In this document: positions 34,518-43,723 of the stretch, one piece after another
Position numbering within the stretch: position 1 is the first letter of the stretch
Layout: the number at the start of each line of letters is the position of its first letter
Source: Nitrospirota bacterium
GTDB lineage: Bacteria; Nitrospirota; Nitrospiria; Nitrospirales; Nitrospiraceae
Assembly: GCA_030684575.1 (NCBI GenBank)
Contig: JAUXVD010000004.1
Span: 1 to 64,000, forward strand
Direction of reading: 5' to 3'
DNA: 64,000 nt
Notes under the pieces: model-generated
Database searches by the model: none
Told to the model about the DNA's origin: nothing
Seen by the model: the letters and a program-made list of their open reading frames with translations, nothing else
Program-made: the position numbers and the translations under genes

Positions 34518-35084
34518 TTACTTCGGCGCCCGTTTATCTTCTTCTTTCTCGAGCCGATCGAAGAGCTTATCGGCATTCTTCCTGACATAATCGCGAACCT
34601 GCGCGTTCAATTCCTTCGCCTTCTCAAGATTATCCTTCATCTCCTCGAGATTCAACTTGGTCAACACGTAATAGGTGTTCGTTTTCTCGTCCTTGTACCG
34701 CTCGATGGGACGCACACCGCTGAGCGTCGTCGTCGTCACCGTCTTAATGGCCCGCTCAACATTCTGCTCTTCCGTGTTCTTCGTAAAGTCTCCAGCTGTC
34801 GTGGAGGCCGCATAGTCGCGCATCAGGTAGCCGGTATAGGTCTCAAACGTCTTGGCGATTTCGGCTCTCCCACGATTCTCGGCCGTGTCCCAAGCCAGCG
34901 GCTCATTCCGAACACCGGACACGGACCCGACGCCATAAAAGGCTTTACTATCTTTCTCGTTAAAGGCTCCAGACCCCTGCTTGACCCACTTCGGAGGCCC
35001 GCCACAAGCAACAAGTCCGATCATCAGGGCAACGGCGACTCCCCCCCCGACTAGCCTCGACCTGAATCCCAGTACCCTATTCAT
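34518..35084 (-). CDS. Small LPP20-like lipoprotein
   Basis: A 188-aa lipoprotein from ATG 35084 (AAGGAGG seven bases upstream; the frame extends further but without a site). The lipobox is L-V-A-C-G (Cys about 28). The mature part has P-P-K-W-V-K-Q-G, A-F-Y-G-V-G-S-V-S-G, then a helix of R-G-R-A-E-I-A-K-T-F-E-T-Y-T, the LPP20 pattern. The tail is charged and helical (E-E-M-K-D-N-L-E-K-A-K-E-L-N). It leads the lpoB transcript, with 50 bp between the genes. Probably an envelope-assembly partner. Confidence 0.83.
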   Translation of the reverse strand: MNRVLGFRSRLVGGGVAVALMIGLVACGGPPKWVKQGSGAFNEKDSKAFYGVGSVSGVRNEPLAWDTAENRGRAEIAKTFETYTGYLMRDYAASTTAGDFTKNTEEQNVERAIKTVTTTTLSGVRPIERYKDEKTNTYYVLTKLNLEEMKDNLEKAKELNAQVRDYVRKNADKLFDRLEKEEDKRAPK

Positions 35085-35260
35085 ACCCATGCCTCCTTGG
35101 TGATGATCTGGACAGTGACACAGCACGTCACAACGGTAGATGCTCGCGACAACCGTTCGAAAATCCAAACGAAATCATGCTAACATGCACCCCTACCTCA
35201 GTCAACGCAACAGGCGATCAACGGTTGACCGTCTCAATGTTCTCTGTAAGGAGGATCCCC

Positions 35261-35431
35261 GTGGCAGACATTCAGATCAATGACGGTATCATTAAGATTG
35301 TGAACATGGAAGTGCAAGATCCCAAAGCAGCCGCGGTCCTTGCCGAATACCCTCAAGTCCGCTGGGCAGAGATTACACGGAAAGCGGTGAAGATCGGACT
35401 GGGATATCTCAAGGGCGGAGAAAAACCCTAA
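35261..35431 (+). CDS. Small protein of unknown function, 56 aa
   Basis: GTG start with AAGGAGG seven bases upstream. A longer frame reaches 35177 but has no ribosome binding site. The peptide V-A-D-I-Q-I-N-D-G-I-I-K-I-V-N-M then E-I-T-R-K-A-V-K-I-G-L-G-Y-L is well-behaved alpha/beta, with no Cys. It converges on the caspase-like gene; the two stop codons overlap by four bases (35428-35431). Family not recognised. Confidence 0.6.
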   Translation: MADIQINDGIIKIVNMEVQDPKAAAVLAEYPQVRWAEITRKAVKIGLGYLKGGEKP

Positions 35432-36822
35432 GGCTTGGCAGATGGTACGACAGGTGCGGCGGGTGATGACTGCTGTGCAACGGCAGCTCGGGCGCGAGCA
35501 TGACTTCCCCCGAGTTCGAGGTAACGCGTGAAGGCCTCGACCGATTTAGCCTGATCCTTCATCTCGTCGGCATAGAGAATCCCCAAGGAGAAATAGACAT
35601 CCACATAGTTGGGATTGACCACCAGCGCCGCCTGCATCGCGCGTTCAGCCTCGGCATACTGCCCGCGCTTTTCGTGAATCAACCCAAGCGTGTACTGAGA
35701 GTCTGGATTCTTCGGCGCATACTGTACCGCCAGCTCCGCCGTCGATAACGCGGCATCTAGGTTCGGGATCACTTCTAACAACACATAACTCTTGAGCACA
35801 TAGGCATCGCCGAACGTGGGGTCGTATTCCAAGGCTTTATTCAGCCGCTCCAGCGCTTCCTCCGCCAACTTCCCTGTTTGGAGCAATGCGAACGCCTGCT
35901 CATATTGCATCTTTGCAGCCTGCCGCCGCTCAGCCGACGACTGAGGCCCTGCCCCGGTCGTATAGGCGGCCTTTCGACCTTCTATCAAGACCGTATCCCC
36001 GTCCCCCTCAAGTTGTACCAACTGGGCGTGCTGGGTGCCCTTCGATCGTTCCAGCACGTGCTGCTTTACATAGTCCCCAACTTCCGAAGCCATGAGCCAG
36101 CCATTCTTATTGCCATCTGCCATGCCACTCAGACCATTCACCAACACCTGCACGAAGACACTCTTCCCATTCTCCTGACTCAGGGACTCTCCCTTGTCGC
36201 CCGCCGTCAACAGCTGCACCGCGCGCCGCTCCGTATCATCTTCTGGAGCCAAGCGCCCTTCAAAGGAAAGGGGCTGAACCGTACTCACCTCCCACCCGCG
36301 AACTGCCGCGTTCACGAGGAACAGCGTATGTTTAGACGCACTCCGCCGGCTGAATTCTTTGAGTTGCTCGAATGTCACCGATTTTGACACATTCCCAATC
36401 TGCGCATCCCAGGGAACGAGATAGCCTAGCTCCTTGCCATCAAGATCTTGCGTCATCCCGGCATGCCCGACGAAATAGAGCACAAGCCGATCATGCCGAC
36501 CGACCTTACGGGGCAGGAAATCGGAGAGGGTCTGCTGGAGACGACGGAAACTGGCATCCTTGTCATAGAGTTCTACGACCTCGTCAAAGCCCAGTTGGCG
36601 GAACGCTTGGGCCACAGCCTTGGCATCTTCAATCGCGCCGGGAATCTTCGGCGCCAGAAGATAGTTCTCCACCCCGATGATAATGGCCCACGACTTGTAG
36701 TAGAGCCCCTCCGGCTTCCCCAGTTGGGCGGAAGCCGATGGCAGACAAACCAATGCGAGTAGCAAGCAGGAAAGAAACGCGAGAAGAAAATGCCGCGGTG
36801 CTCGGGAAACGATAGGCAACAT
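35428..36822 (-). CDS. Caspase-fold (peptidase C14-like) TPR protein lacking the catalytic Cys
   Basis: A 464-aa secreted protein: signal peptide (about 1-32, S-A-S-A-Q), caspase-like domain (about 42-285) and TPR repeats (about 305-435: Y-V-D-V-Y-F-S-L-G-I-L-Y-A and so on). The domain keeps W-A-I-I-I-G-V-E-N-Y, D-A-K-A-V-A-Q-A-F and the catalytic His120 in Y-F-V-G-H-A-G. The strand that should end D-A-C reads L-F-L-V-N-A-A (171-173), so Asp and the nucleophile Cys are replaced by Asn and Ala. Proteolysis is unlikely; a scaffold or binding role is more plausible. ATG 36822. It stands divergently from acs. Confidence 0.85.
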   Translation of the reverse strand: MLPIVSRAPRHFLLAFLSCLLLALVCLPSASAQLGKPEGLYYKSWAIIIGVENYLLAPKIPGAIEDAKAVAQAFRQLGFDEVVELYDKDASFRRLQQTLSDFLPRKVGRHDRLVLYFVGHAGMTQDLDGKELGYLVPWDAQIGNVSKSVTFEQLKEFSRRSASKHTLFLVNAAVRGWEVSTVQPLSFEGRLAPEDDTERRAVQLLTAGDKGESLSQENGKSVFVQVLVNGLSGMADGNKNGWLMASEVGDYVKQHVLERSKGTQHAQLVQLEGDGDTVLIEGRKAAYTTGAGPQSSAERRQAAKMQYEQAFALLQTGKLAEEALERLNKALEYDPTFGDAYVLKSYVLLEVIPNLDAALSTAELAVQYAPKNPDSQYTLGLIHEKRGQYAEAERAMQAALVVNPNYVDVYFSLGILYADEMKDQAKSVEAFTRYLELGGSHARARAAVAQQSSPAAPVVPSAKP

Positions 36823-36825
36823 CAA

Positions 36826-37070
36826 TTAAGCCAGCCTCGTGTATAACGCAGAATAAATTCAGCCTACTCTCGCCTCTGCGTGACTGTCAAGAAATGGAGC
36901 ACTGCCTTAGCAATCGCGGCTATAGTTGAGTTCCCCCTGGCCCTCCAGCATAATATCAAGGCTGTGCTTTGCCCCGTGATCTAGCAGGCTTCGAAGAAAC
37001 TATTTTGATTACGCCAACAGGACTTCGATACCCTGTATGCTTGGAGCAAGAACAGAACACCAACACGGAT
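36826..37070. other. Divergent promoter region between caspase-like gene and acs
   Basis: About 245 bp that must hold the promoters of both genes. I could not pick out a convincing hexamer pair. Confidence 0.3.
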
Positions 37071-37191
37071 GTTCAAAAAGACCGTCCAGCAAGGCCGCAG
37101 GCGAATCGAAACCGGAGGCGGACCCTCAGGGGTACGTGAGAATTTCGATGAGCCGAGAACGATGCCGGCGGACGTTTTCAGCATCCTGCTA
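37071..37191. repeat. Nitrospira-type intergenic repeat, copy 1, in the acs leader
   Basis: It starts GTTCAAAAAG and ends TTTTCAGCATCCTGCTA, with GCAAGGCCGCAGG, CCCTCAGGGGTACG and GAGCCGAGAACGATG inside. Copy 2 at 39471-39595 has the same order. The last bases run directly into the AAAGGAG ribosome binding site of acs, so the repeat is part of its 5' leader. Confidence 0.75.
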
Positions 37192-37207
37192 AAGGAGCCA
37201 TTGCACC

Positions 37208-39097
37208 ATGTCAGAGAACATCGACACCCTCCTCAAGGAAAGCCGTATGTATCAGCCGACCGCTCAGACCAAAGCCGCGGCTCACATTCAAGACTACGAG
37301 AGCGCCTATACGAAATCGATTGCCGACCCGGAAGGCTTCTGGGCCAACGTCGCCAAGGAGCTGGAGTGGTTCTCCCCCTGGACCAAAGTCCTGGAATGGA
37401 ACTACCCCTGGGCCAAGTGGTTCGTCGGCGCCACCTGCAACATTGCCTATAACTGTCTCGATCGACACGTCAAAACCTGGCGCAAGAACAAGGTCGCTAT
37501 TATCTGGGTGGGTGAGCAGGACCAGGAACGGGTCATCACCTATGCGGAACTCTATCGACAGGTGAATCGTTGCGCGAATGCGCTCAAGAAACTGGGGATC
37601 ACGAAAGGTGACCGGGTCACGATCTACCTTCCAAAAGTTCCCGAACAGATTGTCGCCATGCTCGCCTGTGCCCGCATCGGTGCCATTCATAGTGTCGTCT
37701 ATTCCGGGTTCAGCGCGCCGGCCCTCGCGAACCGCATTCAGGATGCCGAAGCCAAACTGGTCATTACTGCCGATGTCGGGTACGACCGAGGAAAAGTCCT
37801 GCAACTCAAGACGGTGGTTGACCAAGCCGTCGCGACCTCTCCCACCGTGGAACATGTCGTCGTCCTACAGCGGCAAACCCCTGGTATGACGTTGTCCTCG
37901 CCGAAAGAAATCGACTGGCACGACTGGCTGAAGAACGAGAAGGCGGTCTGCGAAGCCGAACAGCTGGATGCCGAACATCCTCTCTATATCCTGTATACCT
38001 CCGGGACCACCGGCAAACCCAAGGGCGTGGTCCATGTCCATGGCGGCTACATGGTCGGGACCTACATCACGACGAAATACGTCTTCGACCTGAAAGAAGA
38101 CGATGTTTACTTCTGCGTCGCCGATCCTGGCTGGGTCACAGGCCATAGTTATATTGTGTATGGCCCCCTCCTGAACGGCGCCACGATCCTGACCGCCGAA
38201 GGCAAGCCTGACTATCCAACACCAGGCCGTTGGTGGGATTTGATCGAACGTTACGGCGTCTCGATTTTCTATACGACCCCCACCGCCATTCGTCTGCTCA
38301 TGCGCTACGGAGAAGACTGGCCCAAGAAATACGACCTCTCCAGCCTCCGCATCCTGGGCAGCGTGGGCGAGCCGATCAATCCGGAAGCCTGGGAATGGTT
38401 CCATCGTGCAACCGGTGGGGACAAACCGATCATGGATACCTGGTGGCAGACGGAGACAGGATCGATCATGATTACCCCCCTGCCGACCGTCCCCTTGAAG
38501 CCAGGATCTGCCACCAGACCATTCCTCGGTATCGAAGCCGATGTCGTAGACAGCGCAGGCAACAGCCTCCCTGCCAATACCGGCGGCTTCGCCGTGATCA
38601 AGAAGCCCTGGCCTGCGATGATGCGGACCATCTACAAAGATCCGGAACGCTACAAGACCTACTGGAATACCATCCCGAACTGCTACAGCGCCGGGGACAT
38701 CTGCCACAAAGATGAAGACGGCTACATGTGGTTCATGGGCCGCGCCGACGACGTGATTAAAGTGGCCGGCAACCGGCTCGGCACCGCCGAAGTAGAAAGC
38801 GCGCTCGTCAGCCATCATGCAGTGGCTGAAGCGGCAGTCATCGGCAAGCCACACAAACTCGTCGGCGAATCCATCAAGGCTTTCATCATTTTAATGCAGG
38901 GGGAAGTGGAAAGCCCGGCTCTGATCCAGTCGATCAAGGATCAAGTGCTGCAGGAGTTGGGTAAGATCGCGGTGCCGTCTGAGATCGACATCGTCCCCTC
39001 GCTCCCCAAAACCCGGTCCGGGAAAATCATGCGACGGGTGCTCAAAGCCAAGGAACTCGGACAAGACCTTGGCGATATCTCGACGATCGAAGATTGA
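37208..39097 (+). CDS. acsA: Acetyl-coenzyme A synthetase
   Basis: A 629-aa AMP-forming enzyme making acetyl-CoA from acetate, ATP and CoA. Adenylation motifs: Y-T-S-G-T-T-G-K-P-K-G (about 263-273), W-W-Q-T-E-T-G-S (about 415), Y-S-A-G-D-I (about 495), and the C-terminal T-R-S-G-K-I-M-R-R (about 600-608) with the Lys that is acetylated by Pat-type enzymes. N-terminal Y-x-W-x-x-V-A-K-E-L-E-W region normal. Length is close to the usual 650. AAGGAG lies 11 bases before ATG. It stands alone, apart from the small membrane protein downstream. It would allow acetate assimilation or recycling. Confidence 0.97.
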   Translation: MSENIDTLLKESRMYQPTAQTKAAAHIQDYESAYTKSIADPEGFWANVAKELEWFSPWTKVLEWNYPWAKWFVGATCNIAYNCLDRHVKTWRKNKVAIIWVGEQDQERVITYAELYRQVNRCANALKKLGITKGDRVTIYLPKVPEQIVAMLACARIGAIHSVVYSGFSAPALANRIQDAEAKLVITADVGYDRGKVLQLKTVVDQAVATSPTVEHVVVLQRQTPGMTLSSPKEIDWHDWLKNEKAVCEAEQLDAEHPLYILYTSGTTGKPKGVVHVHGGYMVGTYITTKYVFDLKEDDVYFCVADPGWVTGHSYIVYGPLLNGATILTAEGKPDYPTPGRWWDLIERYGVSIFYTTPTAIRLLMRYGEDWPKKYDLSSLRILGSVGEPINPEAWEWFHRATGGDKPIMDTWWQTETGSIMITPLPTVPLKPGSATRPFLGIEADVVDSAGNSLPANTGGFAVIKKPWPAMMRTIYKDPERYKTYWNTIPNCYSAGDICHKDEDGYMWFMGRADDVIKVAGNRLGTAEVESALVSHHAVAEAAVIGKPHKLVGESIKAFIILMQGEVESPALIQSIKDQVLQELGKIAVPSEIDIVPSLPKTRSGKIMRRVLKAKELGQDLGDISTIED

Positions 39098-39232
39098 TTC
39101 AACCGGCTTCAGCCGAAATAGTCTGAGCGCCTTCGCGAGGCGAGCACAGCGGAAGACCGCACAAGCCGACTTTTCATGAAAGAAAACTGAGTGCTCGTGG
39201 ACGCGTGATTAGATGAATGGAACACGTCGAAC

Positions 39233-39448
39233 ATGAAACGTAAGCCGGGCGAACCGATCTATCTCAAGCGACATATGTTAGGCCTTGCCCTGGCCCTGCT
39301 TGCCTCTTTTCTATTACCGCTCCTCTATCACCGCTATATCCAGCAACTGAGTTTCTCCACCCGGTTTATCGCCGGCCTGTTCATTGCCGCCGCTGGAGCC
39401 ATCCTGCTGCATTTCACCTACCGGGCTTCGGCCCAAAACGAACCCTAG
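39233..39448 (+). CDS. Small two-helix membrane protein
   Basis: A 71-aa protein with two hydrophobic segments (L-G-L-A-L-A-L-L-A-S-F-L-L-P-L-L-Y, about 16-32; F-I-A-G-L-F-I-A-A-A-G-A-I-L-L-H, about 45-60) joined by a short loop. The N-terminus is basic (M-K-R-K-P-G). There is no clear Shine-Dalgarno sequence. It follows acs by 136 bp and may be a separate transcript. Function unknown. Confidence 0.6.
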   Translation: MKRKPGEPIYLKRHMLGLALALLASFLLPLLYHRYIQQLSFSTRFIAGLFIAAAGAILLHFTYRASAQNEP

Positions 39449-39470
39449 CGCCAGAGATCACTCCCCACAA

Positions 39471-39595
39471 GTTGCTCAAAAAGGTCGTCCCGCAAGGCCG
39501 CAGGTGAGTCGAAACTGGAAGCGTACCCTCCGGGGTACGTTGAGGATTTCGAGGAGCCGAGAACGAAGCTGGCGGACTGTTTCAGCATCCTGCTA
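39471..39595. repeat. Nitrospira-type intergenic repeat, copy 2
   Basis: It starts GTTGCTCAAAAAGG and ends TTTCAGCATCCTGCTA. GTACCCTCCGGGGTAC in the middle forms a perfect 6-bp hairpin. It overlaps the stop codon of the convergent HugZ-like gene, so it is transcribed from both sides and may act as a bidirectional terminator. Confidence 0.78.
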
Positions 39596-40105
39596 TTTCT
39601 TCTGCTCCGGCTTTTGATGTGTCCATGCCAGAGGAGGGGTCGCATCGGAAAGGTAGGCCTGCCCGAATCCCAGAACCAGATGCGCGTCCTGGAACCGCAG
39701 TTCCCAGAGTGAGAAGTCCGCAAAACCAAACATCATGGCCGACTGGGGGAAGCGCGCCAGATACCGCTCTTTCACGTCCGCATAATTCGGTGCACCAGCA
39801 TTCAACAATACCGCCTCGCCCTGAAGATTCATCCGTCGGAGCGCCGAGGGATTCTTCTCTGGACGATCCGGCTCCGAGACAAATAGCCCGACGCGGCTAT
39901 CCTGCAACAAATGTCCGGTATGCAACGCCAAACCACTCACATGAATATAGGCGCGCGTCCACTGTTCGCCAAAAACATAGGGTACATGTGACCCGAACGG
40001 CCGCCCGTTTCTCAGCGTCAGCAAAACCCCCGTACGGACCTCCTCAGCTAGGTTGGCCCACGCAGCCTGCACCTCTCCGTCCGACAGTGCCTCAGTCATT
40101 GCCAT
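39593..40105 (-). CDS. Pyridoxamine-phosphate-oxidase-like / HugZ-family protein
   Basis: A 170-aa FMN- or haem-binding split-barrel protein. Features: G-V-L-L-T-L-R-N-G-R-P-F-G-S-H-V-P-Y-V at the start, S-G-L-A-L-H-T-G-H-L-L-Q-D-S-R-V-G-L-F-V in the middle, and R-F-P-Q-S-A-M-M-F-G-F-A-D-F-S-L-W-E-L near the end, as in HugZ-like proteins of haem use. The short length means the C-terminal DUF2470 is absent. GGAGG lies eight bases upstream of ATG 40105. No haem operon is adjacent. Flavin or haem binding is by family only. Confidence 0.82.
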   Translation of the reverse strand: MAMTEALSDGEVQAAWANLAEEVRTGVLLTLRNGRPFGSHVPYVFGEQWTRAYIHVSGLALHTGHLLQDSRVGLFVSEPDRPEKNPSALRRMNLQGEAVLLNAGAPNYADVKERYLARFPQSAMMFGFADFSLWELRFQDAHLVLGFGQAYLSDATPPLAWTHQKPEQKK

Positions 40106-40906
40106 AGCAATACCCTCCTCGTTACATCACGATACACATGGTTCGAGACTACCACCTCTTCCCGAGAGCAACCAGGCTGAGTTGCCTTCCCTCCACAAAC
40201 CTTCTCTGTTGAAGTCGAGAACAACTAACAACGATGAACACCATCGACCGGCCTCGCTAGCCGACAATTCACCAAAAGAGCATAAAATCTGTGATTTTTT
40301 CCTCTTGACATCTGAGCAATATTTCAGAAGCTGTGCATAAGTCAGGTCTGCCGTGCGACACCCCACATTCAGACTGGCGCTTCAAGCACGAAATCAGTCG
40401 GTCCTGAAAATAATCCCACGGCTGGTAGTAAAACGGCTGAAATACCCGTCAAGCCACAAAATGTTGTGGGTCCGTTCTGCGGGCCACAATGCCTATTTTT
40501 AAGGCAATCAGCTCGCAACTCTCTCCGTATCAGTCATTTCGTAACCAAAATGATGTTTGTCCACAGAGTTGTCCACAGAAGTTGGGGAACCGAACTTTAG
40601 AGCTATCTGCACTCTGTCCGGTAGAGCTAAAGTGGAAGTTACATCTCGCCAGGAAAAATATTGCAAGCATTCACAGATCGGCCAACTACCCGCCTCAAAT
40701 AACTAGATAATTCACCACCTAACGCAACAGAAGACCATCGAAACGAGGGTGAGGAAACTCCGCCTCGTTTCATCTCGTACATCGTAGGGCTCACAGCCCC
40801 TAATCCAGGATGATTTCTCCAGGGGAAAACGGTATTCTTTCCAGCCGGCGAATACCAAGAGCGTCACCGCCTCAATGAGAGTGAGTCGTGAGAAGGAAGG
40901 GAATCC
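40106..40906. other. Intergenic region with DnaA-box element
   Basis: About 800 bp with no supported gene. It holds the conserved element at 40461-40588. The last bases contain GAAGGAAGGG, the ribosome binding site for the PEP mutase gene. Confidence 0.5.
40461..40588 (+). repeat. Hairpin plus DnaA-box element, copy B (128 bp)
   Basis: It has the same order as 29718-29847: ATGTTGTGG, AATGCC-hairpin-AGGCAA, about 62 variable bases, then a DnaA-like box followed by GAAGTTGGGGA. Here two TTGTCCACA boxes (40557-40565 and 40569-40577) stand 12 bp apart, where copy A has one TTATCCACA. Hairpin arms TGCCT/AGGCA are kept. Confidence 0.6.
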
Positions 40907-42541
40907 ATGAGTTCGACCACAGGCATGACCACAGCACGTCAATTTAGAAAACTTCTGTTATCGGAGCAGCTCGAATTCATTTGCGAGGCGCACAATGGCC
41001 TCAGCGCAAAAATCGTTCAAGAAGCCGGCTTTAAAGGTATCTGGGGCAGCGGTCTCTCCATTTCCGCGCAATTCGGCGTCCGTGACAACAACGAAGCCAG
41101 CTGGACCCAGGTGCTTGAGACTCTGGAATTTATGTCCGACGCCACTACGATTCCCATTCTTCTTGATGGCGACACGGGATACGGCAACTTCAATAATATG
41201 CAGCGCCTCGTCCGCAAACTCGAACAACGCAAAATCGCAGCGGTCTGCATCGAAGACAAACTCTTCCCCAAGACGAATAGTTTCATCAAGGGGGACGCTC
41301 AACCCATGGCGGACATGCAGGAATTCTGCGGCAAGATCAAAGCAGGTAAAGACGCGCAGACTGACCAGGACTTTTGTATTATCGCCCGAGTGGAAGCCTT
41401 CATCTGCGGCTGGGGCTTGGCGGAAGCGCTGCGTCGCGCCGAGGCCTATCATCAGGCGGGGGCGGACGGCATCCTCATTCACAGCGCCCTCTCGGTGCCG
41501 GATGAAATCCTGGCATTCAAACAGGAATGGGGCAATCGCTGCCCCGTCGTGATCGTGCCCACCAAATATTACGCCACCCCCACCGACGTATTTCGGCAGC
41601 ATGGGATTTCGATGGTGATTTGGGCCAATCACATGCTTCGATCGGCCGTGGCTGCCATGCAAAAAACCGCACGCACGTTACAGGAGCAGGAACACCTGCT
41701 CTCCATCGAAGACAAAGTCGCGCCGGTCTCAGAAATCTTCCGCCTGCAAAACGCCGCAGAGCTGCAAGAGGCTGAAGACCGCTATCTGCCCAAAGGAGCC
41801 GAGGGCACCGCGGCCATCGTGCTGGCCGCCTCCCGCGGAAAGGAACTGGGAGAACTCACCGAACTGCAGCCCAAAACGATGGTCAAGATTCAGGGCATCC
41901 CCATCCTGTCCCATATCGTCGACGCCTACAATGCCGTTGGGATCAAAGACATCGTGGTGGTCCGCGGATATAAGAAAGAGACCGTCAATCTGCCCAACCT
42001 CACCTATGTCGACAACAATAATTTTGCAGACACCGGAGAATTGGATTCGCTCTTGAAGGCCCTCCAATCTCTCAAAGGGCCGACAAAGGACACCATCATT
42101 TCTTATGGCGACGTGCTATTCAACAAATATATTCCCCAGTCCCTCTGCCAGGAAACCGGTGACTGCGTAATTTTCGTCGACAGCAACTGGCAGGAGCAGA
42201 GCAGCTATGCCCGCCTCGGCGGGTTTACCGAATGCACCATCCCCAATTCGAGAAGAGCCTTTAACGCGAAGATCTTTCTCAAGCAATTGGGCGACAACCT
42301 TCCTAAAGAATCCATCCACGGGGTCTGGATGGGATTTCTCAAAGTCTCGCCAAGCGCCGCCACCCTGATCACCGAGATTATTGTCGAGCTGCTGGCCAAC
42401 CCAGCTAACCGGAAGGCCACCATCCCGCAGCTGCTCCAAGAACTCTTGAAACGGCAATACCCGATCCGCGTGCTCTACACGGCAGGCCATTGGCTCGACA
42501 TCAACAGCCTTGAGGATGTGGTACAGGCGGGAAACTTCTAA
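40907..42541 (+). CDS. Phosphoenolpyruvate mutase fused to a nucleotidyltransferase
   Basis: A 544-aa fusion. The N-terminal half (about 10-290) is PEP mutase of the isocitrate-lyase superfamily: D-G-D-T-G-Y-G and E-D-K-x-F-P-K-x-N-S-F (about 114-124), the signature that separates mutases from lyases. The C-terminal half (about 300-540) is an NTP-transferase: [12 protein letters not shown] then [12 protein letters not shown]. It could make phosphonopyruvate from PEP and activate a phosphonate headgroup with CTP. No phosphonopyruvate decarboxylase or transaminase lies in this window, so the product is unknown. The canonical G-x-G-x-R loop of the transferase is altered (A-A-S-R-G). Confidence 0.92.
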   Translation: MSSTTGMTTARQFRKLLLSEQLEFICEAHNGLSAKIVQEAGFKGIWGSGLSISAQFGVRDNNEASWTQVLETLEFMSDATTIPILLDGDTGYGNFNNMQRLVRKLEQRKIAAVCIEDKLFPKTNSFIKGDAQPMADMQEFCGKIKAGKDAQTDQDFCIIARVEAFICGWGLAEALRRAEAYHQAGADGILIHSALSVPDEILAFKQEWGNRCPVVIVPTKYYATPTDVFRQHGISMVIWANHMLRSAVAAMQKTARTLQEQEHLLSIEDKVAPVSEIFRLQNAAELQEAEDRYLPKGAEGTAAIVLAASRGKELGELTELQPKTMVKIQGIPILSHIVDAYNAVGIKDIVVVRGYKKETVNLPNLTYVDNNNFADTGELDSLLKALQSLKGPTKDTIISYGDVLFNKYIPQSLCQETGDCVIFVDSNWQEQSSYARLGGFTECTIPNSRRAFNAKIFLKQLGDNLPKESIHGVWMGFLKVSPSAATLITEIIVELLANPANRKATIPQLLQELLKRQYPIRVLYTAGHWLDINSLEDVVQAGNF

Positions 42542-43097
42542 GTACGGTCCTTCTAGTCTATCTGGTTAGTCTGGTCTGTTTGGTTTCGCTCAACTAGACA
42601 AACCCATAAACAGTGTCTGCCTGTAACTCATTGGCTCGACACACTGCCGGATTCAAAGCCTATCATGAGAATTGATGTCATCTGATTCGTCCCAGCATAG
42701 ACACCAATACTCCCGCACCTCCAATCTCGCTCTTACCGCATCCTCAACAGCGTTCTGCAGCGTACCCATAAGCGCATATTCTCATGCTCTGCAATCCAGA
42801 ATGATTCAGCACTGAATCGCTTTGGGTACATAGTCAGCGACGCCCCAACTGGCTCTTCCGCTCTACCTCAACAATTCCCAGCAATTCATTCATGCGCATC
42901 TGCGGCACAGAACTCGCTCTATCTATACGTCAAGAGATACCGATGAATACTAAGATGATGCTTGAATGTGTCGAAGAGGCCACGCTGTCTGAGCAGGACA
43001 TGGCATGACCTATTTTATATTCTGTACAGCACCACACCCCTTCATGGAACCGTGGCGCATGGCGCCGAACGGTCCATGAGAAACCAAGGAGGCTACC
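42542..43097. other. Intergenic, no gene seen
   Basis: About 555 bp, AT-richer than the surrounding genes, with T-rich stretches from 42549. Nothing else supported. Confidence 0.4.
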
Positions 43098-43688
43098 ATG
43101 ACATTCTCCGGCAAGTTCCTACGGGGAGCTCTCATCCTGGTGTTCGGATTGGGCTGCGGCGCAGTCGGGACGAGTCATGCAGCATCGGAAGGGACCGCTG
43201 TCAGTCTGCCAGTCGAAATGGTGGCGGGCTATGTGCATGCCGTGATTGAAGCGGACCGCGAAGTATACACCAAGCACGTCGTGGAACGGATGCAGGCCAA
43301 GGGGGTGGTCGTGGCCTCGGAGAACTGGGAGCAGAAGAATACGCTACCGCTCCCGGCTCAATTTCTGATGGAGTCTGGCCGCGTCATGGCCAGAAAAGGC
43401 GTCGGGATACAGTATCGATTGATCAGCCTCTGGCCGATCAACAAGAAGAATGCCGCCGCCAGTGAATTCGAGAAGACAGGCCTGGGGATGGTCCTCACTC
43501 ATCCGGCGAAACCCCATACCGGCTTTGTAAAAGAAGGAGGCGCCCGTTACTTCCAGGCCGTCTATCCTGATCTTGCGGTGACCCAGGCTTGCATCGGCTG
43601 CCATAATGCCCATCAGGACAGCCCCAAACGGGACTTCAAGATCAACGATGTCATGGGAGCGATTGTGATCAGTATTCCCGTGAAATAG
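43098..43688 (+). CDS. Periplasmic haem-binding protein (Tll0287-like, DUF3365)
   Basis: A 196-aa exported protein: signal peptide (about 1-28, cleavage after S-H-A-A). A sensor-like domain follows with E-A-D-R-E-V-Y-T-K-H-V-V-E-R-M, P-L-P-A-Q-F and Y-R-L-I-S-L-W-P-I-N. Near the end F-Q-A-V-Y-P-D-L-A-V-T-Q-A-C-I-G-C-H-N (CxxCH at 165-169) covalently binds one c-type haem. This matches Tll0287-like haem sensors. AAGGAGG lies six bases before the ATG. A perfect 16-bp hairpin follows the stop. Electron transfer or redox sensing. Confidence 0.88.
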   Translation: MTFSGKFLRGALILVFGLGCGAVGTSHAASEGTAVSLPVEMVAGYVHAVIEADREVYTKHVVERMQAKGVVVASENWEQKNTLPLPAQFLMESGRVMARKGVGIQYRLISLWPINKKNAAASEFEKTGLGMVLTHPAKPHTGFVKEGGARYFQAVYPDLAVTQACIGCHNAHQDSPKRDFKINDVMGAIVISIPVK

Positions 43689-43723
43689 ACATGGTCCGGT
43701 GGAGATGACTCTCACTCAACGAC

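Noticed and set aside
37865-38854. 329-codon open frame opposite acs
   Set aside because: Shadow of acetyl-CoA synthetase; its sequence is low in hydrophobic order and no start signal exists.
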